DNA from: Candolleomyces eurysporus
Lineage: Eukaryota > Basidiomycota > Agaricomycetes > Agaricales > Psathyrellaceae
DNA length: 64,000 bases
Direction: 5' to 3'
NCBI GenBank assembly: GCA_027579435.1
Contig: JANBPK010000809.1
Coordinates: 186,001-250,000, forward strand
Below, in pieces: positions 22,421 to 32,884 of this stretch (position 1 is the stretch's first letter; every line of letters starts with the position of its first letter). The notes beneath the pieces were generated by a model. That model was not told the origin of the DNA. It was given only the letters and a program-made list of their open reading frames with translations, and ran no database searches. The position numbers and the translations under genes are program-made.

Positions 22421-24062
22421 AACAAGATCGTCAACACCTAAACAGGTGATTAGGCGGCCAGACCCAGGAACAACGATACCACCAGCAACCTGCTCAGTGA
22501 CAACTAATAGTGCGGAGAATCACGAATCAGTGCTGCGCAATTCGAAGACGGAATTACAACTTACCGAAGCTGCTATCACCCAAGATACGGGGCTGATTAG
22601 CCTCCGCTGGAAGGAGGTCAGCCAAGGAAGAGAAATCTCCGACGTCATCCCAACCTAGCGCACGGTGAGTAGCATGTCAGATGGCATTGAGAGGAAGGAA
22701 CTGACCGAAGGTTGCTGGAACAACTGCAACACGACCCTCTGAGGCCGCCGGCTCGGCAACAGCATTATCGATAGGAATCTTCTCGAGGGTAGACCAGACC
22801 TCCGAAATGACGGTTTGTCGCACCGATTCATCGTCCCAGACTTCGGCGATGCGAAGAAGACCCTCATGAAGTTCTGGCTTGTATTCCTCTAGCAGTTGAA
22901 GCAGGAAAGTCGCTTTCGTAACGAACATGCCGGCGTTCCATCGATAATTGCCCGTCGCGATATAGGACGCGGCTGTTCGTGCATCGGGCTTTTCCTTGAA
23001 ACTTTGGACCAAACGAGCGTTGGGGGCTTCTTTAAATCCGAGTCTTTCGCCCAGCCTAACGTAGCCGAAACCCGTGGAAGGGTGAGATGGTGCAATACCA
23101 ATGGTGACAAGATAATCCTTCTTCGCAACTTCGACGGCCTCCGCAACTGCAGAGAGGAAAGCGTCGTCTCCGGAAATCATGTGATCCGCTGCAAAGGATC
23201 CAATCACCGCATCTGGGTCGCGTTTAGCGATGATGGCAGCCGCGAGACCAATGGCCGCCATAGAATCCTTCGGGCCCGGTTCGCAGAAGAGGTTGTGTGG
23301 AAGGAGGTCGGGTAATTGCTCCGTAATGGATTTAACGTGACTGGGACCAGCCACAATCGTAGTTCGCGTAGCGGACGAAAGTGGTAACAGACGATCCCAG
23401 GTGGCCTGAATCAATGAACGGCCTTTGAGCGTCAGATCCAGCAAGAATTTGGGGTGGTTTTCTCGCGAAAGTGGCCAGAGGCGTGTTCCAGCACCTCCCG
23501 CAGGAATAACGACGTAGAATCCCGGAATATCTCGATTTCCGAAGGGGAATGAAGTGAGTGCGTGGTCTCCCAAGGGGGAAGGTCTGAACCCAGGAGGCGC
23601 GAGTGCGTCAGGGCTTGTCATGGTGATGGATGGCACCGCGTGCGTGAGGAAAGGGGAAAGCTTTGGGTGCAATTTAGGGCTCGACGGAACTGGCGTCATG
23701 AATCCAGGCGTTCCGTTTCGCGAATTGTGCAAGTTCCACTGTATTGCTACGTGTTAAATTCACAAGAACGGAGGACATTGGGTGTAGGAACGCACCTGCA
23801 AGCCATCACGCACTTGACGCTCGAGACTCGCATTTGCCAGCCTCAGTTCTGCGCATTCTTGTTTCAGGTCATTAATTTGACGGTGCTAATAGCATTCAGT
23901 GGTCAGTATTTCCGTCAATCGTTGGCGAAGTCCAATGCTCACCGAATGCTGGACAGCTTGCATGATCTGCTGAAACATAGCCTCAATCGGAAGACCATTG
24001 GTGTTGGCAGCACCATTCGCCTGGTCAACTGGTACGTCAGAGGGAGGATTAACGGACGACAT
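22313..24062 (-). CDS. Mannose-1-phosphate guanylyltransferase, bacterial ManC type, with coiled-coil N-terminus
   Basis: Predicted to make GDP-mannose from GTP and mannose-1-phosphate. The catalytic domain reads FYVVIPAGGAGTRLWPLSRE then NHPKFLLDLT (nucleotidyltransferase signature), GSFAADHMI, IGIAPSHPSTGFGYVRLG, SFKEKPDA, GNYRWNAGMFV and IPIDNAVAEPAA, with FGWDDVGDFSSLADLLPAE after an intron. This layout is that of bacterial, especially actinobacterial, ManC, not of the fungal enzyme Psa1/Mpg1. In front lie exons encoding MSSVNPPSDVPVDQANGAAN and a short coiled coil (HRQINDLKQECAELRLANAS), joined in phase to WNLHNSRNGTPGFM. At least five exons. The start at 24062 is chosen; in-frame ATGs lie upstream at 24110 and 24158. 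Confidence 0.82.
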
Positions 24063-24589
24063 GGCAGTTGTGTGGATGGAAACGAAAGATGAGGGTTTGA
24101 ATGGTTGCATAAATATTGCCCTTGACGGAGGCAAACACCCGTGCTCGGCCATTTCCACCCATTTTGAGGCCCGACCAGTCTATATTTTCCCCATTTGGTT
24201 AATACCGCCGGACTGATCAATTGGGGACACGTTGGTCCAACGTTGGTCGTCCGCAGTCGTCCACCCACCCTTCATCCATTAGCATGCACTTAACGTTAGC
24301 ATCGTTTCAATCTTGACTATGATCAAGACGACGACCTCTTCCTTCAGCGGCCAGCGTTGCCCGGACATCTCTGTTCGATTTGAAACAATATAACCATTAT
24401 TCATGGCAACCGAGTTACGCAAAGATTTATGTTTGGGTGTACTTGAAGAGCCGGGCGGACCTCGCCATAGGTCTCGACACGTTTCACCCGCCACTGTCAG
24501 TCGCTGGACGCTTAGATCTTCGGGGAAATGTGACCGGGTGGTAATCCTCCACAAGAAGTTCTACCCATAAAGACCAGGTGACCGAAAAT
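24063..24589. other. Intergenic spacer upstream of the guanylyltransferase
   Basis: About 530 bases. AAAATATAG on the minus strand near 24181-24189 could be a TATA element for the guanylyltransferase. A minus ORF (24279-24554) has no recognisable features and is not called. Confidence 0.45.
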
Positions 24590-25671
24590 CTATTCACTAT
24601 CGCTCTCGAACTCGATGGCTTTGTACTTCCTCGCTTTTTTGTTGGGATTCGCGAGTGAAACACCTTTTTGAGGACGTGGCACAGGCGATGCTGCAGGCTC
24701 TGTGATAATCACATTAAAACGGTGCTACATAATATGTCAGCTGGCAAGGTACTCACTTTCCGGAGCCGTTGCTCGCTTCTTCGCCGGGTCAGCTTTGGGC
24801 TCTGTTTCCACTGTCCTTGCAGCCGTGGCTGCGTGACCGGTGGCTCTTGAGCTACTGGCAATGGGTGGCTCTGATTTCTTGCTGGAGTCTGATACGCCTG
24901 GCGGGCGTGTTGCTTGAGAATACTCAGCATACGCAAGGATGGATCACTTGAGCCGAGCTGGACTTACATGACTGAAGAGTTGGCTTGGCTTCCTGAGGGG
25001 CCCTTAGTGGGACGGATGACGTAGAGCTAGACTGATATGATATCGAGCTGCCATGCAAACGGCACTTGCGTGACTTTGCCTGCAGCGCAATCTACATAGT
25101 GGGCACCAGAGTCAGGTTTAGTTACCAACCGAACAATGAGAGGCTTACATCGAGGAATATTCCAGTAGCAAACTCGGCCGCCTGAGATGGCGACAGTTCC
25201 TCCAATGAGACATGCATAGGCCTCTTGGCAGATGGCCCTAGGGTAAGCTGGTTGCACTTTAAGTGTCGAACAGCATTATAAGACTCGTTCAGAATTCACT
25301 TTGATTTGTGTTCCAGGCGCAGTCGACCAATTATTAATGTATAACTCCCCTTCAACGAAGAGTTTCGCCAACTGGTCAGCAAATTCTTCGATGAGCTTGT
25401 CCGAGGCCTTAGAGCCCTAGTTTCGGAGGTAAATAGCTTATCCTGGCCGGATTATGGGGCCTGAGGTCGTTCCACACACCAAAACAGCATGAACATCGTG
25501 ATCCTCCCAGCTGCCTTTCCACCAACGTCCTTCAGAGTCGGATAGTCCCATGTAAACCGTCCATTTGTCATCAGTAACACTGGACAGCACCACAAATTTG
25601 TAGATGCTCTGATAGATCACTTGGATGAGTTCGTCAAGAGCACTAAAGCTCGAGAAAACGTCAGTAGACAT
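24590..25671 (-). CDS. PAXX-like end-joining factor candidate (XRCC4 superfamily)
   Basis: About 280 residues after splicing. The start is MSTDVFSSFSALDELI. The head-like region reads YKFVVLSSVTDDKWTVYMGL then GRWWKGSWEDHDVHAVL, and GSKASDKLIEEFADQLAKLF then VEGELYINNWSTAPGTQIKL. It continues TLGPSAKRPMHVSLEELSPS then QAAEFATGIFLDIALQA. The order of strands, the acidic SLEELSPSQAAEF helix start and the tail GVSLANPNKKARKYKAIEFE match human PAXX, whose C-terminal Ku-binding tail has SLxNPxxKxKK and a final acidic Phe motif. PAXX joins Ku at DNA breaks. The middle (about 100 residues) is disordered. Similarity is by eye and weak at sequence level, so the function is an inference. Confidence 0.6.
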
Positions 25672-25987
25672 GGTCCAGACGAGATAGTGAGGAAAGGACG
25701 AAGAGACGGTGACGCTGCAACGAGATGGTTTCGATCCAAGTTATTATTGGGATCGCTGTTACCGCGTCGCGTCACACAAATTATGTTCCCCGTGATAGTC
25801 ACGTTCCAATAGGGGTCACGCGTCTCGCGAGTTAAACTCAAGCCGAAGCTGGGGTCTGGATTCTATGTAGTCCGAATATTATAAAACTTCACTACAGATA
25901 CAGAGGAAATGGGAAAAGGTATCCTGCATGTCGATATTAGGTGGAAGGTCCATAAAGTAACAAATACCATGCAAAAGGGCAGCCTGG
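25672..25987. other. Short intergenic spacer
   Basis: About 315 bases between two minus-strand genes; the promoter of the PAXX-like gene must lie here. No repeat or RNA gene seen. Confidence 0.4.
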
Positions 25988-28285
25988 CTATACCAAGCTG
26001 CTCTGCTGCAGGTTCTGACGCAAGACTATATCCTTGACTATAGAGTGTGTCAGCAGCGGAAGATGTTACAATTGATACCACGCTTACCATTCGCAAGGAT
26101 GTTTTGCGTGGATTTCGCATCCTGGGTGCGCCCAAAGGTTGTTGAATATTAAGGAGCTTCGAACGAGCATTGGTACACTCACGGTCATTGTTGTCAAGTG
26201 ACAATAGAGGATACGAGGAACAGGGGAATATTGCTTGTGGACCCCAGCTGAAGAAGACGGATGAATTAGTCGCCAGAACAGAAAAAGTGCTCTCAAACGA
26301 ACCAAATTTTTTCTTCAGGTCTGAAATCCAGGGAAGAGTCAGCAGAGGGTAAATCCGAAGCCGTGAATCGTACGTACAAGCTGATACCGCGTCGTACTCA
26401 TTTGGTTTATCCCCATACGAGACGACATAGTGACCGAACTCGATTCCAGCCTCGAGTTTCGCTAGAGACATAGTTAGCCAGAATTGGATGTCTGCGGAGG
26501 GCGTGCGCACCTCTCAGAAGATCGATCTTGTTCAAAAATAATACTGTCTGTGATTTCTCCAGCAGCTTATTAGCTACCGTAGACTTCCACAACAGCACGG
26601 AGTCCTCCTGCGAGAAGCGTCAAAGGGTCTCCACTTAATTCAATGGGGGCGATCCTTACCAAACGATTAACCGATGTATCTTCCACGAGAACTTCATCGA
26701 ACGCCGAAATCGGAGCAAGGAAGATGATCGCATCCATGTTGTCGAAATAAGGTACCCAGGCAGCTAACACATGTTAGGTGTCAGACTCGTTGGCCATAAC
26801 GACGTCGAGTAGTTTTCTCACCTCGCTGAGAGTATGGATCGTTAACGTCATCATAATGAAGTTATAAATTTTTGGACTTACCAAGTAACGGGCTCCTCCC
26901 ACGTCATATATCCTCCAGTCGTTGCTAACCATGTTACCTGTGGATAGTTCAGATCGAGGAAATGCATGGTAGATTGGTGCCACCTACCAGCAGCTTTAAA
27001 CTTGAAACGATGTTCGGAAACTCCCAATGTTTTCAACCGCGCACGAAGGATATCATCTGTGTCCATGCATGTCATTAAGCCATACAATGGATTCAATGGT
27101 CGAAGGATGCACTTACCGTCCGTTGGGACATAGTTCAATGAGGCCACCCGATGAAGCGAGTCCAAGAAGCTGCAAATCAATCAGGAAAATTATTCCATCG
27201 TTCGTAAAATGAATGCAACCTACAATCCAGCCTTATCCTCTAATCGGACCTTGTACGTTTTGAGCAAGGATTGAATGGTCGGATCGGTCCAGAGTTTGAT
27301 CATATCTTCTATGCATGCGTTTAGGACCACACCAGGATCGTTAGGATCGCTTGTAAAGTCAACATCCATGCTATCCAAGCTCGTCCTTACTGACGCCATA
27401 AACCTGGAAAAGGCTCCTTTCCACTGAGAATTGGAGTGAACTGCTACTTCTCGTGTGAATCGACTCGAGCGTGTGGCGTAAGGGAGATTCGTTACANGGG
27501 CAAGGTGGGTGGCTTCGAAATCCATGGAACCTGGTGGACTAAGCTTTCTCAGGAGGGCTTCCTCTACCTGCTGCAGAGGCGCGAGCCGCATCTTCAGTTT
27601 AAGGAGCTCTGGGGACAAAGGCGAAGATTCTGCATCTGGTTCAGGGCTACCTGGTCGCGAAAGGTCGCGGATGGTTATTGGCGTCGACCGGCCACTAGCC
27701 TCCGACATGACACCAAGGATCGTGCGGATCGAGCGCACGACATTTAGCTGGACAACGGCTCTCCAGGAGGCCCGTTCGTTCCGGAACGCCTGAAAGATTG
27801 GATCAACACAAATGCCAGGTAGCTTGCAAACTGCGCCCATACCTTGGGCGAATTCATCAACTGGAAGTCTGGACCATCGATCAGGATCGTTCCTTGAAGC
27901 CAGTTGCCAATGCTACTTACTCTTGAGAGTTGTCGATTTCCCTCGGGAAGGATAAGCATCGTTAATATAAATAAAGGACAAGGGGAATACCTGATTCGCT
28001 CTGGCCTTGGATTGCAAATTAGCTTCGCGCAACTTGGGGGACCCCAGGGGAATGAAACTTACCAAGGAGGAGGATGCGGATGTGAGGTTCCCGTTTCTCA
28101 GCCAACCTCTGCTTGTTGATTTCTTCGTCTATTGCGTCTGAGCGTCTCTGTGCCTCTGCTTCGTCTGCGAGACGTTTTTCGCGTTCTTCTGGAGTTTCAT
28201 TTGGGGGAGGAGCCATTGCCTTGTCTAGTGGATCGTCCTCTTCACGACGGGCCACATCGAATGGTCGCCGGCCAAAACGAGCCAT
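25988..28285 (-). CDS. Atypical heterotrimeric G-protein alpha subunit 1
   Basis: Start MARFGRRPFDVARREEDDPL; no MGxxxS myristoylation site. A charged leader (NETPEEREKRLADEAEAQRR) is followed by the P-loop GQSESGKSTTLKNFQLMNSP, built from exons of 15 (27991-28005), 21 (27921-27941) and 26 (27843-27868) bases. The helical domain is enlarged (SEASGRSTPITIRDLSRPGS onward). Switch I is RARLKTLGVSEHRF, so the second Thr of KTTG is Leu. Switch II is DVGGARYLRAAWVPYFD, with Ala where the catalytic Gln of GGQ should be; a 4-base exon (26822-26825) completes it. NKID is the guanine-specificity motif, and the end reads SVKDIV-like helix VKDIVLRQNLQQSSLV. It likely binds GTP but hydrolyses slowly. Confidence 0.85.
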
Positions 28286-30025
28286 GTTGAGTTCAGAAAG
28301 AGGGTACAGGAAGGAAGAAGAGGGTCGTCGTTGGACACAGACTCGGAGTAGAGATAAAGCAGCTGTCGGACTTTTGGGTAGAGGGGGAAGCAATAAGAAG
28401 TCGGCGCGAGGTTCCCAGTCAAATGGTTATAGATGCTCTAGGCTTCAGGGGAACAGATTCCCATGCAATGGATGCTAAAGTGGGTTCGTTATGATGAGAG
28501 AAGCACTGTGACCCAATCCAGGAATAAGCTGTAACATGATGCGTTTTGTTGACTGGAGAATGTTGCTTGATATATCCGAGTTTTGACAACTGCTGCGATA
28601 TACGTCCGATCTCTCGAGCCTCAGTTCATATTGCCATAAGAACCGGGTTTCATATTTTTAAAGCTTGGCAGACGGTGACCGACACGGACAAGCGTTAACA
28701 TGAAAAAGGCTGCAGACTTGACGTAGTAACAGATGCCGGTGAGCTCTTTCGCTGAGGCTGAGACTAGGTGGCTATAGGAGTCAGATACGGGAAAGAACAG
28801 GACTTGATTGAACATGGTATGGAGCCAAGTATGGACGCTGGGGCTGAAAGTGATCAAAGTCCGACGCGCCCACTGCTGAGTCGTCGACGCGCTTGGCCAT
28901 CCACTGGCACACATCTGCCAGGAGACCTGACGCCTGTCTTTGGACCCATTGAAGTCTTCAAAATTCCGTCAGTAAATGAAACCTTCTACAGAAGCCACGT
29001 ATGTACCTAGTTCTTAGCATTTCCTCAAATTAATCCCCGGCGGAGTTATTCCGTTCTCATCGACAGTTGCGTTAGATCGGCAACTCCCTCGACATCCCCA
29101 AACGCAACTAACGAAATAACGAAAGCTCACGATCGTTTGTCCGTAGCCCACGGGTGCTCATGGCCCACTGGCCCGACTTTTGGGGTGGCACTACAACCAA
29201 TTGGGCCACATTGATTCGTCGACCCCACCGCCTTCTTGCAATTCATCCAGCCAAAGCTCCGATGCGGTCCTCGCAGGCTCCAAAACGTCTGTCAATTGAA
29301 ACGATCTCACGAAAGCGCGGATTGTGTCGTGTAATCNAAAAAAGTGCGTGAAGAAGAAGCCCAAGATACTCAGGTGCAGGTCGTTGCCGCGCTTCTTTGA
29401 CATACGGGAAGACACAATTACCGCACCACGGACTTTAGATGGCGAAGGGTCGAATGTAACCAGTAAAATGCTATTGACTGTGAATTGGCTTCTCGGGGCC
29501 TGGCGCCACGGCCAGTTCTGGTTTTTCTGATTCCCTGGTTCCAACCCACATTACTGACGAAGCTGCAGCTTCTGGGCAGCTTCTGCGGCTGGCTAGACCG
29601 TTTTTGGGTCGAGCTCGAGTGCAAAAGGTTGCCTGGGGAGCCCTGGGGTGACACTACCTTGTAGGTTGTACCTCCGTTAGGAAGCTTTACATTTCACATT
29701 TACCTTTCTTCAGCTAGCTACCGCTCACACCGTTGCGCATTATCTACGCTAAGCACGTCTGCATATGTGAACAGATGTGAATCTGGTCGAAGTGGCAGCT
29801 GCCTATGGTTGCCTTGTCTCCAGCGCCGTTTGATCGCTCCCGTCTACCTCCTCAACACAAATGCTCCCCATGTCTTCTCAATCCCCCAAACTGTCGAATA
29901 ATTTCATTATTGCGGCAGTCACATCACCATCTTAGAGGTCATCAAAAGTAATGATTAAAAGATGCTGATTTTACAAGGCTATCAAACTAGTCCATAGATC
30001 ATGGAGCAGACCATCAACGTCGTGC
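28286..30025. other. Long gene-poor spacer
   Basis: About 1.7 kb. The first part is the promoter of G-alpha 1. ORFs at 28621-28914 (minus), 28768-29010 (plus) and 29154-29654 (both strands) have no recognisable domain and no convincing splice pattern. Contains a single N at 29337. I see no tRNA, transposon or CRISPR-like array. Confidence 0.5.
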
Positions 30026-30932
30026 TCATGTTCGCTTCTCAGCCTTCACTCTAACGTCCTCTGCGGCATTGGCTACACCTCTTGCAGCCTCCTTCCGCAG
30101 CCTTTCCGCCTCCGTATCCAACTTGTCCTTGGCTTCCCTGGCCGCGTTCTCTCCTTCTTCCACTTTACTCTTGCCAAATCCCAACCAGCTAAACCACCCC
30201 TGCTTGGCTTCTCGAGCCTTCCTATCGGCGTCAGCACGTAGCTCGGCAGATTTGTGCTCTGCATTGTCGCGAGCCTCGCGATATAGAGCTTCTGTCGAGT
30301 TGCGAGTCTGATTGAAGTTATCCTTGACGGCCTTGTTGGCGTATTCGAGCTTTTCCTCGGCTCTATCGAGCAATCCGCGACCCTCGGCTTGGGCTTCCTT
30401 TACAGCACCCTGAGCTCGGGATTTGGCAGAATCGTATTTCTCTCTGGCGGCATCCTATTCGGGAAATGAACAGAGTGAGCTCCTTCGTGTTGATGGGCCT
30501 ACAATGTGACGGGAACCATACCTCTGCGTGGTCGACCTTCCTCTGTCCTTGTTGCAGAAGGACGTCGGCACGGTCTTTGGTCGCATCGAAGGCTTGCTGG
30601 GCGTTGACTCTGACCCTCTCTTCGTCTCTTCGCGCCCGTTTCTCGAGGTCGGCAGCCTCGTCAGAGTTTCTGACATAGTAGTAAATGCCGGCGCCAGTGG
30701 CGAGTCCAAGACCAACATAAACGAGTGTGTTGTCTTTTTGGTTGGCGGCCTTGGGGTTGGGAGCTGGTTGACCAGCAGGGGGAGGAGGCTGCGTTGCATA
30801 ACGCCTAGTAGCGAACTGGCAGGGGTGGAGTAGTGAGGTTATGGTGCTGTACCTGCGTAGGGAAACTCATACCTTCGCTGCTCGTACTCTGGTATTCGCC
30901 TGAGCAAGTTTGATGGCCTGGGAGCGAAGCAT
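30026..30932 (-). CDS. Mitochondrial membrane protein, calcofluor-white-hypersensitive type
   Basis: Begins MLRSQAIKLAQANTRVRAAK and splices to FATRRYATQPPPP, a mitochondrial presequence with a plausible RRYA cleavage site. A single membrane helix follows (LVYVGLGLATGAGIYYYV). The remainder is an alanine-, lysine- and glutamate-rich LEA-like coiled region (AAREKYDSAKSRAQGAVKEA, DNAEHKSAELRADADRKARE) interrupted by GWFSWLGFGKSK. Fungal proteins of this layout are annotated as calcofluor white hypersensitive proteins, linked to cell-wall integrity; the molecular role is unknown. Three exons. Its promoter is shared with NRK1. Confidence 0.75.
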
Positions 30933-31008
30933 AGTGATAGATTACGGTTGAAGTGGTTTGAGTGGGTGTAGAGAGGTGAATGGGAACCTCGTATTGATGT
31001 CTCAGCCG

Positions 31009-31015
31009 TTTTATA
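31009..31015 (-). promoter_or_regulatory. TATA box of the mitochondrial membrane protein gene
   Basis: TATAAAA on the minus strand, 77 bases before the ATG at 30932. Confidence 0.6.
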
Positions 31016-31082
31016 CAGTCGGTGGACGTTGTGTCCCACCCGACATATCATAGTGACGTCGAACGAGCCTCGCTTCGAGGCA

Positions 31083-31098
31083 TGACGTCATGACGTCA
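31083..31098. promoter_or_regulatory. Two abutting CRE/ATF palindromes
   Basis: TGACGTCATGACGTCA: two perfect eight-base CRE palindromes back to back, in the divergent promoter between the mitochondrial membrane protein gene (start 30932) and NRK1 (start 31208). A near-CRE, TGACGTCG, lies at 31053-31060. The CRE is bound by Atf1/CREB-type bZIP factors, which in fungi mediate stress responses. So stress control of one or both genes is likely, by inference. Confidence 0.7.
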
Positions 31099-31207
31099 TG
31101 ATCTAATCTTATCTGTTGATAATACAATCATGGTGTCATCCAATTGAGAAGGTGCTGATCTTCTAGCGAGTTCAGGTTTTTCTCTACCCTGAGCAACAGT
31201 GAAGGTG

Positions 31208-32360
31208 ATGACGGAGCAGGAGAACGTTGAGGTAATTCTCCTTGGTGTAGGGTGAGCCAAAACAGCTATTCGTAGTCGTTTCTTGTTGGAGACTCACCAT
31301 TCGGCCATAGGGGTGCTACTTGCTCAGGGAAGACGACATTAGCGAAGCACCTGAACGCGATATTGCCCGACAGCGTCATTATACATCAAGATGTGAGTAT
31401 TTGTGCTTCATTATACAAATCCCTTGTCTGAAGAGTGACCCTAGGATTTTGCTCCTGTGTGTCTACCTTTCAATTCAAAGTAGAGCCCATCTGGACATGC
31501 GATTCGTTTGGTTTCTCTTAGCCTATGGAACTTGTCCCGGTCCATCCCGTTCATGGGGTCCAAGACTGGGATGCTGCTCCCGGTGCCATCTCCTGGGAGC
31601 GTCTCACTGACTTCCTCCGAGTAATCAAGCGGACTGGAAAGATTCCACCAGACCATCGGAGTCACGATCACCTGAACGAACAGAAAGATATAGCGGTAGA
31701 TGGCGACGCGAGGCGAAACTGGATAGAGGAATTCAAATCTATCCAGGAAGAGATAAAGGGGAAAACTGGAAAGAAAGTGATATTCGGGATTCTGGATGGC
31801 TTCCTACTCTATTGGCATCCAGTGAGTACGACTATGTCTGGATCTACGGTGTCTGACTATTCGTTATAGCAAGTTATTGAACAGTTAGACATTCGCATTA
31901 TGCTTAGAGTTCCCCATGACGTGCTAAAACAGCGGCGTCACGAACGACATGGGTACCATACCGCAGGTACGCAAGTCCTGTTGGCTATCCAGTTTACTGG
32001 AATCTGACTAGCTTGATTCTTCGCGCTATTCTCGACCACTACCCCTTGGTGTTTCTGGCTCTGGTGTGGATTCTGCTGATTTGCACAATGCGTAACCTGG
32101 TCCTAATCATTTCAACAGTGCAAACCGATCCAGAGGGAGCCTTGTGGCGCGATCCTCCGGGGTATTGGGAGAACATTGTCTACCCAGCGTACGTTGAGGC
32201 CTATCGAGAGCTGTTCGTAGAGGGCGACACAGAGAAAGGTAAATTATCTGGGGAGAAGGTCGAAAATCTAGTGCTCCTAGAAACCCTTCAAATGACGATG
32301 ACTGAAGCGGTCGGGCGAAGTTGCGAGGTTATAAAGGAGTTTCTTGTGAAGCGACAATGA
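31208..32360 (+). CDS. NRK1: Nicotinamide riboside kinase
   Basis: Phosphorylates nicotinamide riboside to NMN for NAD salvage. Spliced sequence: MTEQENVEVILLGVG, then GATCSGKTTLAKHL (P-loop), LPDSVIIHQDDFAP (the DD that binds magnesium and ribose) and MELVPVHPVHGVQDWDAAPG then AISWERLTDFLRVI. The kinase body continues KKVIFGILDGFLLYWHP, DIRIMLRVPHDVLKQRRHER (lid with Arg residues) and DPEGALWRDPPGYWENIVYP. Exon joins: GVG/GAT, HQD/DFAP, APPMELVP, WHP/QVI and YHTA/VQTD. It ends EVIKEFLVKRQ. The length is normal for fungal Nrk1. Cytosolic. Confidence 0.92.
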
Positions 32361-32819
32361 GCTGTAGCGGCCGTGCGTGTACTCGACGTTCAATCCAAAT
32401 GATTATGGGAGAGCAAGCATATGAAATTACATACGCCATGTGTGTTCATGACGGGGGCTGTCTTGTGAAATAGGAAACAGTCTAGACGAGTAGGTGATCG
32501 AAAAATGAAACGGAACAGCGATGATTGGACGGTCGAGGCACATGCATCTAACCCCGGTGAAGCGGACGTAATGTCCTCCCCGCAGGCTGAGCTCTAGCCG
32601 GCTACCATTATGGGCCGGGGAGATACATTGAAAGGACGATCTCTGAGGATATCCACCTTTTCCTTTGAATTTGTAGCGAGCCAGACTCTGCGGCACCTTT
32701 CGGCCGGAGCAGCTGCAGAGTGACGGGTCGTCACACCGTGACATCCGGGGCACGGAGAATCACATGGAATTGGACAGCTCGGGTTTGGCTGTACCGTGCG
32801 TAATCTCTTGTCTCTGTCC

Positions 32820-32825
32820 TATAAA
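32820..32825 (+). promoter_or_regulatory. TATA box of the fumarate reductase gene
   Basis: TATAAA 65 bases upstream of the ATG at 32885, followed by a pyrimidine-rich leader (TCTCTCGTTG..CATCATCTTCCCC) typical of highly expressed fungal genes. Confidence 0.65.
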
Positions 32826-32884
32826 GTCAAAAATCAGCCGCCTCTCTCGTTGTACCTCATCCATCATCTTCCCCTCATCTTACA

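Noticed and set aside
23562..24092. 176-residue plus-strand ORF opposite the guanylyltransferase
   Set aside because: It overlaps a well-supported gene in antisense and has no recognisable motif.
24279..24554. 91-residue minus-strand ORF between the PAXX-like gene and the guanylyltransferase
   Set aside because: Composition is not coding-like and it has no motif; treated as spacer.
28621..29654. Several ORFs of 80-117 residues on both strands
   Set aside because: They overlap each other, lack domains and do not join through plausible introns.
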